The translations under genes were made by a program, and so were the position numbers. The notes beneath the pieces were generated by a model. It saw nothing but the letters and a program-made list of their open reading frames with translations. It did no database searches and was not told the origin of the DNA. DNA of 7,817 bases. Origin: an uncultured Clostridia bacterium (GTDB lineage Bacteria; Bacillota; Clostridia; Christensenellales; UBA1242). Of the stretch, positions 1-6,496 are shown piece by piece. Where the stretch lies: positions 1 to 7,817 of the forward strand of contig CAMLUY010000044.1 in the NCBI GenBank assembly GCA_946487985.1, in the 5' to 3' direction. Positions within the stretch are counted from its first letter, which is position 1, and every line of letters begins with the position of its first letter.

Positions 1-17
1 AAAAGCATTAAAAAATA

Positions 18-23
18 TATACT
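18..23 (+). promoter_or_regulatory. Candidate -10 box directly before the first gene (leaderless start?)
   Basis: TATACT matches the sigma-A -10 consensus at five of six positions and ends only 6 bases before the ATG at 30. A start site 7 bases downstream of the box would fall on or next to that ATG, giving an mRNA with no leader. No Shine-Dalgarno-like purine run precedes the ATG. The matching -35 box would lie at or before base 1, so it cannot be checked here. In AT-rich sequence such a hexamer can occur by chance. Confidence 0.45.
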
Positions 24-29
24 ATTTGC

Positions 30-884
30 ATGGAAAATGAATTTGAATTATTGGTGGCAGAAAATCAAATCTCTTTTGATTTTGATGCTCTGCAAGAGGA
101 AGAGGAACAATCATCAAGCATACCAGAGTCGCTCATTCGCCCAGTGAACACAGACTGGATTAAAGATGAGGTACTTTTTGTTGCTGTTCGCGCATACAAC
201 GACAGCGTTGTTGCAAATATGCCGGACCACTTGCTTTGCGGCAAAAAACTTATCGACTGGGTGATAAATGCGGGTGGCGATTGCGAAAAAAAGGTGATTG
301 AAGACAGTCAAAATATCTTTGACCGCCTTCGTTCAATGAATACTCAAAAGGATATCATTGCGGTTTTTTACTCTGATACACCTTTGCTTGACCGAGCAAC
401 TTTTCATGATGTTTGCAACTATTTTTCATCGCATCATATGAACTTTTTGCAGCTGCCACGCGGCTTTGTCATTCGCACTGAATATTTGAGAAATGTCACC
501 GACTACGCACAAGGTAAAGCCGCATACGAAAACAAAAATCTCATGATTGCCGACTCCGCTCGCACACTTGCTTTTATGGCATCATTTTTGTACAATAAAA
601 TATTGTCTTTCCACATCAAAAATGGCGTAATCATCTATGGACAAAACACTGTCTTTATTGACGCTGACGTGGAAATTGACAGCGGTGTTGTGATCTATCC
701 AAACAACATCATCAGCGGACAAAGTATTGTTGCATCTGGCACAATCTTGCGCAGCGGCAACATAATCTCAGACAGCATCATTGCAGGCAACACAACTCTT
801 GAAAACTGCTTTGTGTCAAACAGCAAAATCTCACAAGGCAAAGCTGTTCAACCTTGCAGCCAGATTGTAAATGAGGAGCTGTAA
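30..884 (+). CDS. Shortened GlmU-like protein, probable pseudoenzyme (degenerate nucleotidyltransferase plus left-handed beta-helix)
   Basis: A 284-residue protein that lines up with parts of GlmU, the roughly 455-residue bifunctional UDP-GlcNAc synthase. Residues 46-84 resemble the first strand and following loop of the pyrophosphorylase domain, but the nucleotide-binding LAAGxGTRM signature is replaced by FVAVRAYND. Residues 111-120 keep a recognisable Mg-site segment (AVFYSDTPLL, Asp116). The middle of the domain, with the QxxxLGTxHA and EEKDA/INxG segments, is missing. Residues 183-198 match the GlmU linker helix. Residues 199-280 form hexapeptide left-handed beta-helix rungs (FIDADVEIDSGVVIYP and onward). 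The protein ends just where GlmU has GPFAxLRPG, so the acetyltransferase active site (E. coli His363 region) is absent. Both activities are therefore predicted lost. Residues 1-45 are acidic and unique. The reading frame is intact and 2 bp from pth. ATG 30 is chosen because an in-frame TAA lies at 9-11 and no other good start follows; it has no Shine-Dalgarno. The homology is from recalled motifs; the role is unknown. Confidence 0.8.
   Translation: MENEFELLVAENQISFDFDALQEEEEQSSSIPESLIRPVNTDWIKDEVLFVAVRAYNDSVVANMPDHLLCGKKLIDWVINAGGDCEKKVIEDSQNIFDRLRSMNTQKDIIAVFYSDTPLLDRATFHDVCNYFSSHHMNFLQLPRGFVIRTEYLRNVTDYAQGKAAYENKNLMIADSARTLAFMASFLYNKILSFHIKNGVIIYGQNTVFIDADVEIDSGVVIYPNNIISGQSIVASGTILRSGNIISDSIIAGNTTLENCFVSNSKISQGKAVQPCSQIVNEEL
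873..878 (+). promoter_or_regulatory. Ribosome binding site of pth
   Basis: GAGGAG with 8 bases before the ATG at 887. It lies inside the last codons of the upstream GlmU-like gene, so pth translation is probably coupled to that gene. It contrasts with the lack of any such site before the gene at 30. Confidence 0.8.
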
Positions 885-886
885 TC

Positions 887-1402
887 ATGATCATCATCAT
901 TGGACTTGGCAATATCGGCATTCAATATCAGAACACCTTTCACAACCTCGGCTTTAAAGTGATTGACCGCCTCTCTCAAATGATGGGCATACCGGTCGAT
1001 AAAGAAAAATTCAAATCAATAATCGGTCAGGGCAGCTTTAATGGACAAAATATAATGCTTGTCAAGCCGGCAACTTACATGAATAACAGCGGTCAGGCAG
1101 CCATGCTTGTCAAGAAAAAATATTCAGACGCTCGCATTATAGTTGCTGTTGACGATATCGACCTTCCAAAAGGCAAAGTCCGCTATCGCGAACACGGCAA
1201 GCCAGGCACTCACAACGGACTGAGAAGCCTTGTTGAGCACATCGGCGAAGACTTCGAGCGCGTTCGCATAGGCATAGGCCGTGACGAGGGGCGCGACCTT
1301 GCCGATTATGTGCTTTCAAACATCAAGCCAGACGAACAAAAACTTTTTGATGAAGCTGTCCAGAATGCAGCCGATACAATAATATCAAAAATTACTTCAT
1401 GA
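887..1402 (+). CDS. pth: Peptidyl-tRNA hydrolase (Pth family)
   Basis: Cleaves the ester bond of peptidyl-tRNAs that drop off ribosomes, recycling tRNA in the cytoplasm. The 171-residue protein shows the family motifs in order: GLGNIGIQYQNTFHNLGF at 6-23 with catalytic His19 (E. coli His20), KPATYMNNSGQA near 61-72 with Asn66 (E. coli Asn68), VAVDDIDLPKG at 86-96 with Asp89 (E. coli Asp93), GTHNGL at 107-112 with His109 and Asn110, then RIGIGR and DYVLSN. All expected catalytic and peptide-contact residues are present. It is shorter than the usual 185-195 residues, mainly after RIGIGR and at the C-terminus. Two family-typical residues differ: Pro to Ile in GLGNPG and Arg to Phe before His19-Asn20. 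The start is ATG 887, supported by GAGGAG 8 bases upstream and by the motif beginning at residue 2. It sits 2 bp after the GlmU-like gene and 8 bp before mfd, as in the pth-mfd arrangement of many Firmicutes. Confidence 0.95.
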   Translation: MIIIIGLGNIGIQYQNTFHNLGFKVIDRLSQMMGIPVDKEKFKSIIGQGSFNGQNIMLVKPATYMNNSGQAAMLVKKKYSDARIIVAVDDIDLPKGKVRYREHGKPGTHNGLRSLVEHIGEDFERVRIGIGRDEGRDLADYVLSNIKPDEQKLFDEAVQNAADTIISKITS

Positions 1403-1405
1403 GGT
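1400..1405 (+). promoter_or_regulatory. Ribosome binding site that fixes the TTG start of mfd
   Basis: TGAGGT overlaps the pth TGA stop codon, with GAGG at 1401-1404 and 6 bases to TTG at 1411. An in-frame TAA at 1405-1407 rules out any start further upstream in this frame, and the next in-frame ATG lies well inside the conserved N-terminal region. The overlap of stop codon and Shine-Dalgarno suggests translational coupling of mfd to pth. Confidence 0.75.
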
Positions 1406-1410
1406 AAAAA

Positions 1411-4400
1411 TTGAAAATCTTGGCAGACCACTTGTCAAAAATAACAAAAAACAGGGTAATTTCAGATTTAGGCGATGGAGAAAAGACAGTACTTTTGCAT
1501 CAGTTCGATCGCCTGATTTTTTTGTGCAATAATTTTGTTTCAGCCACAAAAATCAAGCGCGGCCTTGAAGGATTAGGGCGAAATGTAATCATTGTTTCAG
1601 CCGCCCGTGAAAACACCAACGAAAATGACCCCAACTTGCTGCCTTTTGCAGATGCTATCAGTAAATATCTTTCAAAGGCTGTCGACACTTTGATATTCCT
1701 GCCATGCTCAATGATTGTCAGGTTTGACCTTTTAAAATTCAAGCCAATACAGATAAAAAAGGGCGGAGTGTACAATTTCGATAATATTATTCAATCTCTT
1801 TCCGAGAACGGCTATACAAGGTCTTCGCTTGCGTCAGAGCCAGGCCAGTTTGCTGTGCGTGGAGATATCCTTGACGTCTTTACAACAAGTAATGAACGGC
1901 CTTACCGAATTGAATTTTTCGATGACACTGTTGAAAGCATTTCCACTTTCGATGAAACCACAATGAAAAATCTTTCGCAGTTTGACGAAGTCGCTTTGCC
2001 GCTTTCAAACCTGCCAATCGGGCAAAATACTGTTTTTGACCTTGAAGGCGCAAAGATAATCGATGAGCCTAAAAAGCTGAGCGAGGAGATTGACCTTCTT
2101 TTCCAAAGCTATTCGGTCATGTCTGGTTTCAACAGCAGCCTTTATGCCGAATTTGATGAGCTTTGCCAGCGTGCTGACCATATTTTTGACAACTTCCAGA
2201 CCTCGACGCCAGATTATTACAATGAAAAAATTTCGCCGCGCAGCTATCTGACAGACTTCATGGCTCTCAAACAGGACATTGCCGACTTTAAAAACCTGGG
2301 TCAGGCAATAATCCTTTTTGCAGGGCAGGAGCGCTTCCAGAAAAACCTTGCTGGCTTCTTGACAGAAAATTCTATTGCCTTCACAGAATACAAGCCTGAC
2401 ACAAAACTAGAAAAGGGCAACGTGTACATTTCGCCGCTTGCTTTGCCATACTCTTTTTCATTTTTGAGAGAAGGCGTTATAGGCATAGGCTGCGACAGCC
2501 TTTTCAGAAGCAGCCAGTCCACATTCTCCAAAAGCCGACATTCGGTATTTTATCTGCCAAAACTTGGCGACTATGTCGTTCACAGCTTTCACGGCATAGG
2601 CAAATGCATTAAAATAGAGCGCATGAAAATCAGCGATGTCGAAAAAGACTATTTCGTCATCGAATACAAAAATGGCGATATCCTCTATCTGCCAAGCGAA
2701 GAGGCCAATACAATCTCAGCATACATTGGCGGCGAAACAGCGCCAAAGCTCTCATCACTTGGCGGAGCTGAGTTCTCTCGCCTTAAAGACCGCGTCCGTT
2801 CCAGCGTAAAGGAAATGGCAATCAGCCTGGTGGAAATATATAAAGCCCGCCAGACAATCAAAGGCTTCAAATTCAAACGCGACGACTTCCTTGAAAAACA
2901 ATTTGCTGACGCCTTCGGCTTTCAAGAAACCCCAGACCAACTGAAAGCAATCAGTGACATTGACAAAGACATGGAATCTGATAAAGTCATGGACAGACTG
3001 ATTTGCGGCGATGTTGGCTTTGGTAAAACAGAGGTCGCCCTTCGTGCAGCTTTCAAATGCAGCTACAACGGCAAACAAACAAGCCTGCTTTGCCCAACAA
3101 CAATTCTTTCACAGCAGCACTACATCACAGCCAAAGAGCGACTCGAACCTTTTGGCGTTAAAGTCGAAGTCATCAACAGATTCAAAACGCCAGAGCAGAT
3201 TCGCAATATCCTTGCCAGACTCAAAGAGGGCGAAATCGATATGCTCATTGGCACACACAGACTGCTCAACAAAGATGTTCAATACCGCGACCTAGGCCTT
3301 CTCATTCTTGACGAAGAGCAGCGCTTCGGCGTCGAGCATAAAGAAAAAATCAAGGACCAAAATAGAAATATCGATGTACTCACTCTTTCTGCCACACCAA
3401 TTCCGCGTACTCTCAACATGTCACTTTCAGGGATACGCGACATTTCAATCATTGAAACACCGCCAAGGGACAGACTGCCAATTCAAACCTATGTTACAGA
3501 AGAAAACGACGACATCATAAAAGACGTTATCTCTCGTGAGCTCTCACGCGGCGGTCAGGTTCTAGTGGTGTACAATCGCGTTGAAAGCATAGAGGAGCTT
3601 GCCGCTCACCTTCGTCATCTGCTGCCTAATGTCTCAATAGGCGTAGCCCATGGCCAAATGCCGGAAAAACTGCTAGAAAATACAATTGAACGCCTGTATC
3701 AAGGTTTTTACAACGTTCTGGTGGCGACAACACTGATTGAAAACGGCATAAACCTTCCAAAGGCCAACACCATGGTAGTGTACGAAGCCGACCGATTGGG
3801 ACTTAGCCAGCTTTACCAGCTTCGTGGTCGCATAGGCCGTTCAGACAAGCTCAGCTATGCATATTTGACCTACGTTAAAGACAAACACCTTACAGATGAG
3901 GCGTACAAACGCCTTGAAGCCATTAAGGAATTTTCCAGCCTTGGCAGCGGCTTTAAAATAGCAATGCGCGACCTTGAAATAAGAGGGGCGGGCAACATTT
4001 TTGGCAAAGAGCAGCACGGCCATATCGCCAAAGTGGGCTATGACATGTATGTCAAGCTGCTTGATGAAGAGGTTAGGTCAATTAAAGGCGAAAAAACAGC
4101 GTCGCGCAGTGATGTCAAACTTGAAGTCAGCCTTTCAGCCTTCATTTCGCAAGATTACATCAGTGACGACGAACAGCGTATTGCAATTTACACACGCATC
4201 AGTGAAATATCCTCGAAGAAAGAGCTCTCTGACCTATTGTCAAGCCTTGATGATGGCTATGGCAAGCCTCCTCAGGAAACAGAAAATCTTTGCCGTTTGG
4301 CACTGCTGCGCAACCTTGCAGGCGGATTTGATATTCAAAAAATACGTATCAATAAAAGCGAATGCACAATCTTTCTCGAAAAGCGTGCAGATATTATTGA

Positions 4401-4575
4401 TGAGCGCCTTTCTGCGGCTATTTCGTCCTTTGGCGGCCGCCTTGTGTATGATAAACAGATAAAAATCAAGTTCGATACAAATCTGTCTGTTCTTGCACAA
4501 GTCAACCATCTGACAAATCTCATGATTTCAGCTTTGAACCAATCACAAAACATTGGCAATGAAAAACCGCAATAA
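1411..4575 (+). CDS. mfd: Transcription-repair coupling factor Mfd (TTG start)
   Basis: An ATP-driven DNA translocase that removes RNA polymerase stalled at DNA damage and recruits UvrA. The 1054-residue protein has the full Mfd order: a UvrB-like N-terminal module (about 1-190, with GQFAVRGDILDVF at 145-157), a variable linker domain, the CarD-like RNA-polymerase-interaction domain (about 384-450, beginning KLGDYVVHSFHGIGK), and a RecG-like SF2 translocase. Visible helicase motifs are Walker A GDVGFGKT (533-540, Lys539), the DEEQ box (634-637), SATPIPRTL (660-668), and motif VI QLRGRIGRS (803-811). The TRCF C-terminal domain (about 900-1040) follows. It is about 95-120 residues shorter than E. 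coli (1148) or B. subtilis (1177) Mfd, with the first domain abbreviated. Motif V reads IENGINLP (776-783) where IETGIDIP is usual. No frameshift is seen. The start is TTG, fixed by GAGG 6 bases upstream and an in-frame stop before it. It follows pth by 8 bp, so it is probably co-transcribed. Confidence 0.97.
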   Translation: MKILADHLSKITKNRVISDLGDGEKTVLLHQFDRLIFLCNNFVSATKIKRGLEGLGRNVIIVSAARENTNENDPNLLPFADAISKYLSKAVDTLIFLPCSMIVRFDLLKFKPIQIKKGGVYNFDNIIQSLSENGYTRSSLASEPGQFAVRGDILDVFTTSNERPYRIEFFDDTVESISTFDETTMKNLSQFDEVALPLSNLPIGQNTVFDLEGAKIIDEPKKLSEEIDLLFQSYSVMSGFNSSLYAEFDELCQRADHIFDNFQTSTPDYYNEKISPRSYLTDFMALKQDIADFKNLGQAIILFAGQERFQKNLAGFLTENSIAFTEYKPDTKLEKGNVYISPLALPYSFSFLREGVIGIGCDSLFRSSQSTFSKSRHSVFYLPKLGDYVVHSFHGIGKCIKIERMKISDVEKDYFVIEYKNGDILYLPSEEANTISAYIGGETAPKLSSLGGAEFSRLKDRVRSSVKEMAISLVEIYKARQTIKGFKFKRDDFLEKQFADAFGFQETPDQLKAISDIDKDMESDKVMDRLICGDVGFGKTEVALRAAFKCSYNGKQTSLLCPTTILSQQHYITAKERLEPFGVKVEVINRFKTPEQIRNILARLKEGEIDMLIGTHRLLNKDVQYRDLGLLILDEEQRFGVEHKEKIKDQNRNIDVLTLSATPIPRTLNMSLSGIRDISIIETPPRDRLPIQTYVTEENDDIIKDVISRELSRGGQVLVVYNRVESIEELAAHLRHLLPNVSIGVAHGQMPEKLLENTIERLYQGFYNVLVATTLIENGINLPKANTMVVYEADRLGLSQLYQLRGRIGRSDKLSYAYLTYVKDKHLTDEAYKRLEAIKEFSSLGSGFKIAMRDLEIRGAGNIFGKEQHGHIAKVGYDMYVKLLDEEVRSIKGEKTASRSDVKLEVSLSAFISQDYISDDEQRIAIYTRISEISSKKELSDLLSSLDDGYGKPPQETENLCRLALLRNLAGGFDIQKIRINKSECTIFLEKRADIIDERLSAAISSFGGRLVYDKQIKIKFDTNLSVLAQVNHLTNLMISALNQSQNIGNEKPQ

Positions 4576-4585
4576 TTTAATCTTT

Positions 4586-4604
4586 TTAATGTAAACTACA
4601 TTAA
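4586..4604 (+). repeat. Perfect 8-bp inverted repeat upstream of a promoter (candidate operator)
   Basis: TTAATGTA and TACATTAA are exact reverse complements separated by AAC. The palindrome starts 11 bases after the mfd stop and ends 5 bases before the -35 box of the lipoprotein promoter. This is a plausible place for a dimeric regulator to bind. As RNA it would be a weak, AT-rich stem with no following U-run, so it is a poor terminator. I do not recognise the regulator family. Confidence 0.45.
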
Positions 4605-4609
4605 TTTGC

Positions 4610-4639
4610 TTGAATTTTTGGTTTTAATTATGTTATGAT
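4610..4639 (+). promoter_or_regulatory. Sigma-A type promoter with extended -10 for the lipoprotein gene
   Basis: The -35 box TTGAAT is at 4610-4615 and the -10 box TATGAT at 4634-4639, with an 18-base spacer. A TG at 4631-4632, one base before the -10, makes it an extended -10 promoter. Predicted transcription starts near 4646, leaving a leader of about 59 bases. This placement also shows that the in-frame TTG at 4639 is not the start codon, since it overlaps the -10 box. Confidence 0.65.
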
Positions 4640-4658
4640 TGTCTATAAACGTAATAGT

Positions 4659-4683
4659 ACGATTTTTTCAAAGCCGAAATCGT
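4659..4683 (+). promoter_or_regulatory. Hairpin in the 5' leader of the lipoprotein mRNA
   Basis: ACGATTT (4659-4665) and AAATCGT (4677-4683) are perfect complements with an 11-base loop. The stem lies wholly within the predicted leader and ends 12 bases before the GGAG at 4696. It does not cover the ribosome site and is not followed by a U-run. A stabilising 5' stem or a protein-binding site are both possible, and chance is not excluded. Confidence 0.4.
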
Positions 4684-4695
4684 CATATCAAACAT

Positions 4696-4699
4696 GGAG
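4696..4699 (+). promoter_or_regulatory. Ribosome binding site that fixes the lipoprotein start at 4705
   Basis: GGAG with 5 bases before ATG 4705. The ATG is immediately followed by a classical MKKK signal-peptide start, whereas an earlier in-frame TTG at 4639 has no such site and lies in the promoter. Confidence 0.8.
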
Positions 4700-4704
4700 A
4701 AATA

Positions 4705-6432
4705 ATGAAAAAGAAGCTTACAGGTTTTTTAATGTGTTTTATGATGCTCTGCACAACAATTTTTGCAGGGTGCTCTTTGGTTGAAACAAATACAGCAAAA
4801 TACTACAATCAAGCTGTTGCAATCGTAGAAAATAAAACTACAAAAGAAGTTGCAACCATTACAAAACGCGACCTGGTTTCAGGCTATCAAAGCTATGGCT
4901 ACACATATGAGCAATATTACGGTCAGACTCGTGAAGAGGCTATCAACACCACGCTTGAAATGCTTGAAAGTCGCAAAATGATTCTGATGACAGCTGAAAA
5001 TGAGTTCGGTATCAAAAAAGATGGTACAGGATTGACAGAAAAAGAAAAGACATATCTTTGGCAGGCAGTTGTTGACAGTCTGAACTCAACACTTCAATCA
5101 TACTACGATGACATTGTGGGCACTGAAACCGAGGACGAAAGCGAAGCAATCACTTTTACTGGTTATGAAAAGAAAGCCATTCTCACACAAGATGACGGCG
5201 AATTTGTAATCGAAAAGAAAGATGCCGCAGACCAACTTCTGGGGGATTTTAAATATAAAACTCCTCGCGATTTCAACAACGCCGATGACAAAGCAAAAAT
5301 CTATGCAGACCTTGTAGATTTTGTACTCGCGTCTGATGATAATTACAAAAAAGCATTTGACAACTTCTTCAAAGACTTGAAGTCTTCTGAATATGGCATG
5401 AAGCTCTCAACTGATGCTCCATCAGTCTTTGCTCGCGAGATTGAAAGAATGTATGTCAATGAATATGAAAACTATGTCGTTTCAAGGTATTCATACTCAA
5501 ACCAAAACCTTGACAGCATTTCTTCCATCACAGCAGGACAAATTGTTGACAGATACACAAGCAAAGTCAGAGCATCATTTGCGCAATATGTGCTTGAAGG
5601 TGACAGTGCATATGATACAAACGTACAAAACTCATTGAACGAAACCTACTACTTCAAAACTGATGACCAATCAACAGAGTTCTTTACCGTCGCAAATGTA
5701 CTTTTCATGTTTGACGACGCGCAGAAAAGCGAGTATGACAAACTTACAGCCAAAATCAATGCTGATGATGGCGGATACTATGACCAACAATATCAACAAG
5801 AGCTTGACAGACTTTACTCACAAATCACTCCGGTAGTTCGAAAACTCAATGAATCAACAGGTGAATATGAAGAGGTGACCGATTCAACTCTTACAGTCAA
5901 TGATGTTTACAATACCATGAAAACTCAGCTATCTTCGGCTCAAAATACAAATGACGTCAATGTAGTCGGTGACACAATCAATGATTTTATTTACCTTTAC
6001 AACGAAGATACCGGCATGTTCAACGCAGAGTCAAACTATGTGATTGGTATCGACAAAGACGGCAATGCAGTTTCAAGTTTTGTTGAATCCTTCAATGAGG
6101 CAGGCATCGAGCTGTACAACAATGGGAAGGCCGAAATAGGCGACATCTCAGGCCTAGTCCGCTCTGAATACGGCATACATGTCCTTATCTATACAGGAAA
6201 ATGTGAAAATCTTTTTGACGGCATTGACAGCTCATTCTCTCTTACCGAAAACGCAATTCAAAAGCTTTACACTACAAGAGTAAACGTGCTTGTTGATAAG
6301 ACCTATTTTGACGTGATGTATGATGAAATATATGCAGACAATTACTCATATTTTGAAGACGCCAACATGAATTTCTTGAGCGAAAACTACAACGTCACAA
6401 GATACACCAGCAGGTATGATGATTTATTTTAA
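4705..6432 (+). CDS. PrsA/SurA-like foldase lipoprotein with diverged parvulin domain
   Basis: A 575-residue exported lipoprotein, probably a chaperone for secreted proteins on the outer face of the membrane. Residues 1-22 are a lipoprotein signal: MKKK, a hydrophobic stretch, then FAG-C with Cys23 as the lipidation site; Phe at -3 is less usual than Leu. Residues about 35-110 resemble a SurA/PrsA N-terminal chaperone region. A helical, acidic region follows. The parvulin-like part begins near residue 329 (VANVLFMF, where ASHILV is usual) and ends with GDISGLVRSEYGIHVLI at 479-495. The first catalytic His is replaced by Asn331, the GGDLGWF segment is not recognisable, but a YNED segment and the terminal His492 remain. 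About 100 extra residues appear inserted within the parvulin part. Isomerase activity is therefore doubtful. Tyrosine is abundant, about 48 residues by hand count, including a Tyr/Asp-rich C-terminal tail. It is about twice the size of PrsA. It has its own promoter and is followed by a terminator, so it is probably monocistronic. Confidence 0.8.
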   Translation: MKKKLTGFLMCFMMLCTTIFAGCSLVETNTAKYYNQAVAIVENKTTKEVATITKRDLVSGYQSYGYTYEQYYGQTREEAINTTLEMLESRKMILMTAENEFGIKKDGTGLTEKEKTYLWQAVVDSLNSTLQSYYDDIVGTETEDESEAITFTGYEKKAILTQDDGEFVIEKKDAADQLLGDFKYKTPRDFNNADDKAKIYADLVDFVLASDDNYKKAFDNFFKDLKSSEYGMKLSTDAPSVFAREIERMYVNEYENYVVSRYSYSNQNLDSISSITAGQIVDRYTSKVRASFAQYVLEGDSAYDTNVQNSLNETYYFKTDDQSTEFFTVANVLFMFDDAQKSEYDKLTAKINADDGGYYDQQYQQELDRLYSQITPVVRKLNESTGEYEEVTDSTLTVNDVYNTMKTQLSSAQNTNDVNVVGDTINDFIYLYNEDTGMFNAESNYVIGIDKDGNAVSSFVESFNEAGIELYNNGKAEIGDISGLVRSEYGIHVLIYTGKCENLFDGIDSSFSLTENAIQKLYTTRVNVLVDKTYFDVMYDEIYADNYSYFEDANMNFLSENYNVTRYTSRYDDLF

Positions 6433-6444
6433 AATATAATTTGC

Positions 6445-6482
6445 AAAAAGAGCGCAGCTGTTGACAATGGCCGCTCTTTTTT
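6445..6482 (+). terminator. Rho-independent terminator of the lipoprotein gene
   Basis: AAAAAGAGCG (6445-6454) pairs perfectly with CGCTCTTTTT (6472-6481), and the run of six T on the 3' side serves as the U-tract. The 17-base loop can fold further (GC at 6457-6458 with GC at 6470-6471, plus wobble and AT pairs around a GAC tip). The stem starts 12 bases after the TAA at 6430-6432. The 5' A-run makes the stem roughly symmetric, though on the other strand no gene is being terminated here. The loop also carries the -35 box of the next gene. Confidence 0.85.
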
Positions 6483-6488
6483 GATAAT
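6461..6488 (+). promoter_or_regulatory. Promoter for the membrane-protein gene, with its -35 box inside the terminator loop
   Basis: A perfect TTGACA (6461-6466) lies in the loop of the preceding terminator. GATAAT (6483-6488, five of six matches to TATAAT) follows after 16 bases, the spacer being the 3' arm and U-tract of that terminator. A start 7-9 bases downstream gives transcription at about 6495-6497, at the ATG. No Shine-Dalgarno is present between the terminator and the ATG, so the message would be leaderless or nearly so. Confidence 0.6.
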
Positions 6489-6496
6489 ATATAACT

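Noticed and set aside
2755..3078. A 107-residue open frame on the - strand opposite mfd
   Set aside because: It is antisense to the CarD-to-Walker A region, with no promoter or ribosome site and no recognisable domain.
4001..4462. A 153-residue open frame on the + strand within mfd
   Set aside because: It lies entirely inside the conserved Mfd C-terminal coding region in another frame, lacks family motifs and has a Ser/Lys-rich composition typical of a shadow frame.
4586..4604. The palindrome as the terminator of mfd
   Set aside because: The stem has only two G-C pairs and is not followed by a T-run, so it is better read as a DNA site. No convincing terminator follows mfd, and some read-through into the lipoprotein gene is possible.
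4639..4704. A longer version of the lipoprotein starting at TTG 4639
   Set aside because: The TTG overlaps the -10 box, has no ribosome site, and would place 22 extra residues before a classical lipoprotein signal. ATG 4705 has GGAG at the right distance.
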